A stretch of DNA of 64,000 bases. It comes from Ecdyonurus torrentis (taxonomy: Eukaryota; Arthropoda; Insecta; Ephemeroptera; Heptageniidae). The notes beneath the pieces were generated by a model. The model was not told the DNA's origin. It saw only the letters and a program-made list of their open reading frames with translations, and ran no database searches. Below are positions 59,488 to 64,000 of this stretch, in pieces. The DNA is taken from the NCBI GenBank assembly GCA_949318235.1, contig OX439128.1:55419874-55483873 (forward strand). The letters are read 5' to 3'. The stretch's first letter is position 1, and every line of letters starts with the position of its first letter. A program made the position numbers and the translations under genes.

Positions 59488-59720
59488 GCTGTGGATTTCA
59501 TCCGGTTTATTTTTGAAACCGGTTTCGTCATTTCAAAAAACCGGTTTCAACTTATTGAAACAAATCGATTTTTTTTAAAAAAAATCGAAATTAATATTAA
59601 CGGTTTAAAACAACCAAAAACCGTTTTGCAAAGATTCGATTAATCGAAATTCTTCTATTAAATAAAAAACCGTCAAAGAATTCGATTTTTTTAAAAAGTT
59701 GAATATTTATACGTAAAAAA
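59486..59720. mobile_element. Segment with ACCGGTTT and ATCGATT subterminal-type motifs
   Basis: Starts TTAGAGCTGTGGATTTCATC, then dense AACCGGTTT and AATCGAAAT motifs. A segment of similar composition, in the opposite sense, runs from about 63775 to the window end. The two may be ends of one element; unproven. Confidence 0.4.
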
Positions 59721-60949
59721 AATCGAAATAATTTTTATAGCTAAATATAGTATACTTCCAATCGTAATATTAAAAATGTATATGAATCAAATAATTTTAT
59801 ATAATAAAAAACTATAGAAAAAATATATTATTTTAGAGGTGTACATTTGATCAGTTGTTTTTTTATTTAATCTTGTTCGATCATTTATTCAGCTAATTTT
59901 GCTTTGATTGTTAATCACGCAATATTTTCTTTAAAAAGTTATGAATTAAATGGAGTGATATGCTACAATAAATTTATTTTGAAATTATCTACGTTAGTGC
60001 GGAGATCTCTGATTTTCAAACTCTTATATTTATACGTTTTGGTTTGTTCACTTTTTTTAATCAAATATTTTAATTTCTTTTCTGCGAAACCACGAACAAA
60101 CAAATAAGCAATAAAAAAATAAATTATAGGGTGATGTAATAAAACATCTTGATCAATTAGTTTTTAACACCTAAATAATTATATTCAATATGTTTAATAC
60201 CTAACAAATTTTCCTCTTTTTTTTTGCAACTATATATATATAGGCGTATATAGGTAATATTATAATAATTCAATAAAAAAAATTAAAAAAATTCAATTGC
60301 TCAGAACTTAACATAAAAAATTTTGTATCTATGGGTGCGGGAGAAAATATATAAGCGCACAGAAAGCGTATACCTGACCAGGTAAGACCCGGTAAGACCC
60401 AATTACCTTTGCATGACTAAACATCTATATTTAGTAGGAACAATTGCAGTTAATTAAAATAATTGCAGTTGTCTTATTAATGAAAAAACACACATATATC
60501 TGTTTTAATTGTCATTCTAGCGTCATTCTCAGCGAAATACTATAAGCAAAACAATACACAAAAAATTGTCATTAAAATGTAAAAATGACTTTAGAACGAC
60601 GATCAAAAAAAGTATATTTATGTATTTTTTATTAAAATAACAACTGTATCAACTTTAATTCACTTTACTTACTTTTTATAACTCTTAACTTTTAGTAATG
60701 CATATAAGGTAATGAGGGTCTTCCGGTCAGGTAGCAGATCATTCTTTATCTCAGGACTACCTAATTTTAAAAGGTGTCTGTTTTACCTAGCATATAATAT
60801 AAAAAGAGGTGTGCAATAGTACATACTTTTCGACTTTGAAAGAGTAGTATGGGGTAAAAAAATTCAATGTTTTTACAGGTTTTTTTTGCATGATTTTCTC
60901 TCTTTATTTTTACATACATAAAAAATCGATCTGAAAATTACTTTATTGC
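59721..60949. other. No gene seen
   Basis: AT-rich, no coding ORF of credible composition. Confidence 0.5.
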
Positions 60950-62165
60950 ATCTGTAAATATCTATTTAAGATTTGCATACAAGAATGAAATATTTTTGTT
61001 ATGCTTGAAAAAGTATTCATGAATAAAGTCCTTAATTGTTATTAATATAACCTGCTTCAAAAATAGACGTTAAATAACCGACAATAAAATTGATTATAAA
61101 ACAAGAAAATTATATTCTGGCTCAATCTTTTTATTTTATTGAAATTGCAATTTGATATTAATGTTCAGCATTTCTTTTCTTCTACATTGAGGATACAAAA
61201 TCATGTTTGAGACATATTATCACGATTTTTTGCATACAAGCAAAAATGTGTTTTTCCTGTTTTACACACATTGTAGTTAAATTTTAGCGACATATTTAGG
61301 ATTAGCATAAAAATTGCGTTCAGAAATTACTTTTCAAGATTAGAAATTTTGAAAGCCAGAAACGCCCCTTTTTAATTATTGATAAATTTCTCAAGAACTA
61401 TACGTCGCTTCAAAAATTTATAATAACAAGAAATGCGTAAAATTATATAATACACCACGTGTAGAAATTTCAAATCATTTGAACTGTTTTTGACAAATTC
61501 CCAACGTTTTAAAAAAAGTTAAAATAGTAAATTTTAAAAGTGAAGTAAAATATTGTATACACAATAACATTACTTTCATAATTTCCCAATTTAACTTTTT
61601 TAAAACGTTCGCAATTTGTCAAAAACAGTTCAACTGTTATGAAATTTCTGTACATGGTGTATAACATAATTTTACGTATTTCTAATTATTGCAAATTTTT
61701 GATGCGACGTATAGTTCTAGAGTAATTAATCATTAATTAAAAAGGGGCGTTTCTTGCTTTCAAAATTTCGAGTCTGGAATATACATTTCTGAACGGAATT
61801 TTTATGCTAATCCTAGATATGTCGCTAAAATTTTACCACAATATGTTAAAACACGAAAAACACATCTTTTTGCATGTATGCAAAATAGTCTGAAATGATC
61901 TTTCAAGCATGATTTTGTATCCTTAATGTAGCAGAAAAAAATTCTGAACATGAATATCAAAAATGAATTTTGATAAGACGAAAAATTAAGCCAGAAAATA
62001 ATTTTTAATGTTTTATAATTAATTTTAATATCGTATTTTAAAGCGTATTTTGGAAGCAGGTTAAATTATTTGAGTGCTTTATTTTTAAGAATACTTTTTA
62101 CAAGCATAACAAAAATATATCATAGTCTTGTATGCAAATCTTAACTAGATAGTTTCAAATATTTG
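60950..62165. repeat. Diverged 1.2-kb palindrome
   Basis: Arms of about 600 bp meet near 61563. Paired landmarks: AAGATTTGCATACAAG with CTTGTATGCAAATCTT; AACCTGCTTC with GAAGCAGGTT; GAAACGCCCC-type block with GGGGCGTTTC; AACGTTTTAAAAAAAGTT with its complement. Identity by eye is roughly 80%, with indels. No ORF. Confidence 0.85.
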
Positions 62166-63162
62166 TAATCAAACAGTAATATACTATAGCACTGCATTTT
62201 AAGATGTAATAATGGAGAAAACAATCTAGTAATTAAAAGTGTGTAAATTTATTTAAAATCTTTGAATATTAAGTTAATATATTTCAGATTTTCAATTGAA
62301 AAAAAAAATCATCTTTTTAAAATACTACCACCAAATTTTTTTTAAAAGAAATAATAAATAATATAATTTTTCTTTTTTACCTTCCTTTAAGTGCATGTAT
62401 AACCATAGACTTGTCTATGTATACAACAAGCAGCTAAACACCTGAGAGCTTATAAAACTACCTTACAATCCCTCCTCCCCCTGCCTTACCTTTTCTTTTT
62501 TTCTTATTGTTATTCGTTTATTTGTTAATAAAACTAAAAAATATGAATAAAACATTTGATGATTTTAGTTTTGTGAGTAATTAATATATAATTTATATGG
62601 TTTTAAAATGGATCAATACATATTAGGGGGTAGATAATTGACTGATATCTCGCAAATAATACGATCGCGGATTATAATATTAACTTAATATTAAGAAATA
62701 GCACCTAAAAATTTTGATATTATTATATTATAACTTATTCAACTTTGAAGATTGCATGCAAATGTAGAACTTAACATTTTAGCGGCAAATTTTAGTAATA
62801 TTAAAAACTTTTTTTATAGTTTTAAAATATCATTTAAACTTTGTTCAGAACAAAAAAAAATTACTCGATTTCTTTTGTTTAGTTTATTTTGCTGGAAATA
62901 AAGAATGTGCATACATATTATATAAATATATATATTATAGTGGAAATATAATTCCTCTATCAACGATTTCCGGTCCAAGCCAGTCACCTTCTTCATTAAA
63001 TAGATTTTTTTTCTAGCGCCTCACATTTTTTTTTATTTATTAAGAAAATGTTTAACAACTAATTTTGATTTATTATTATAAATTGTTATTAAAGTTTGTT
63101 ATTGTCATTAAATTTATTGCTATAGTTCTTGTTTAAATGTAAAAAGTAAAATATAAAATATC

Positions 63163-63226
<64 letters not shown>

Positions 63227-63774
63227 TATTTTTTTAAATGTTCTATGTTCTATCTATATAGCAAAATAAAAATACTACCGAGCAGACAAAAGCATGAGGA
63301 GAGCGGGATGACCATTCTATGATATAGCTTTTACTGACGCAGTGACTAAACCACACTTTTTTTTGTGTGTGTGTTTTTTTACCTACCCTTTCTCTCAATA
63401 CTTGTTTAACGGTACAGAAGAAGTACTGTACAAATTTCCAGCTTCCCTTTCCCTTCTATACCAATCTATAGTAAATGACAGATGCACAGATATGACATGT
63501 TTATTTTCTTTTGTACTTAAAAAAATAATACATAATTAAATCTATTTCCATAAAAATGTATTTTAATACGGGGGAAGCAAGCGCTGGTTGGAAATATTCT
63601 ATACAGTTTCATTTACTTAAATTTTAAAGGAATAAACAAAAATTAGAAATTTAATTTTATTCAATCTAATAAAAGTTTCAAGTTTTAAAACTATAATGTA
63701 ATTTACTACAATATATTGCAATTAGCTTTCATGTTAGACATACAATTTTAACGCTTTCGTATTCTTCAGAAAAA
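62166..63774. other. No gene seen; GA microsatellite at 63168-63223
   Basis: AT-rich. The only clear structure is a 56-bp (GA)n run. Short ORFs at 62814-62996 and 63342-63539 lack domain signal. Confidence 0.55.
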
Positions 63775-64000
63775 AAAATAATAAGAAAAAAATCGAAGTT
63801 TATTTTATTGTTCGATTAATTGGTCATTTATTTGATTTTTCGTAACAATTTAAGTTTAAAAATCGATTTTCATATTTAAAACATGAAAATCGAATTTTTC
63901 AAATCGATTTTCATATTTCAAATAAATAATAAAAATCGAAATTTTTAAACCGATCTTTACTTTTTAATCGAATTACTGATACAAAAAACCGAAAATATAA
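63775..64000. repeat. AAATCGATTTTCAT-type motif cluster at the window end
   Basis: Repeated AATCGAT/ATCGAAT motifs in both orientations, similar to 59486-59720. Continues beyond the window. Confidence 0.45.

Overview
The window is eukaryotic nuclear DNA, very AT-rich, with one large host gene whose exons are separated by repeat-filled introns. The gene has the arrangement of the stoned locus: a StonedA-like ORF followed on the same strand by a StonedB/stonin ORF. That arrangement is established for Drosophila. Together with arthropod-type Ty3/gypsy sequence, it makes an arthropod the most likely source. I cannot name a lower taxon.

Layout. 1-891: end of an ORF on the minus strand that runs off the window; identity unknown. 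1180-7028: decayed Ty3/gypsy-type retrotransposon on the minus strand (gag, zinc knuckle, protease, RT, RNase H, integrase) with several in-frame stops and frameshifts. 7-23.4 kb: no host gene, but many small inverted-repeat (MITE-like) families, a cluster of four long palindromes (15.7-17.8 kb), a 23-bp minisatellite, a 50-bp satellite and a 42-bp minisatellite. 23460-47143: the stoned locus on the minus strand. 47.2-64 kb: no host gene; MITE families, very long microsatellites, a decayed mariner-type element and a 1.2-kb diverged palindrome.

The stoned locus. stnA (906 aa) has two coding exons (47114-44727 and 38488-38156). stnB (1376 aa) has twelve (37231 down to 23460). I derived every junction from GT/AG sites, and the reading phase closes exactly across all twelve stnB exons. 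StnA carries seven DPF motifs in a repeated module. StnB carries NPF/DPF-like motifs, a stonin homology region and a complete C-terminal mu-homology domain. By family knowledge both act in AP-2-linked recycling of synaptic vesicle proteins such as synaptotagmin.

Main observations. (1) StnA has no methionine after the initiator in 906 residues, and the 924-nt spacer before stnB has one sense-strand ATG against thirteen on the other strand. This is what selection for reaching the second start codon on a dicistronic mRNA would leave. (2) Three short stnB introns are 80% or more tandem arrays of one 33-bp-arm hairpin. (3) Splice-junction sequence is tandemly duplicated next to exons 5, 8 and 10 of stnB and upstream of the first stnA coding exon; substitutions in the exon 5 and exon 10 copies fall almost only at synonymous positions. 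(4) About 24 consensus AP-1 sites form an intronic array ending beside exon 6. (5) Empty and filled copies within the window define the insertion sites of three mobile families.
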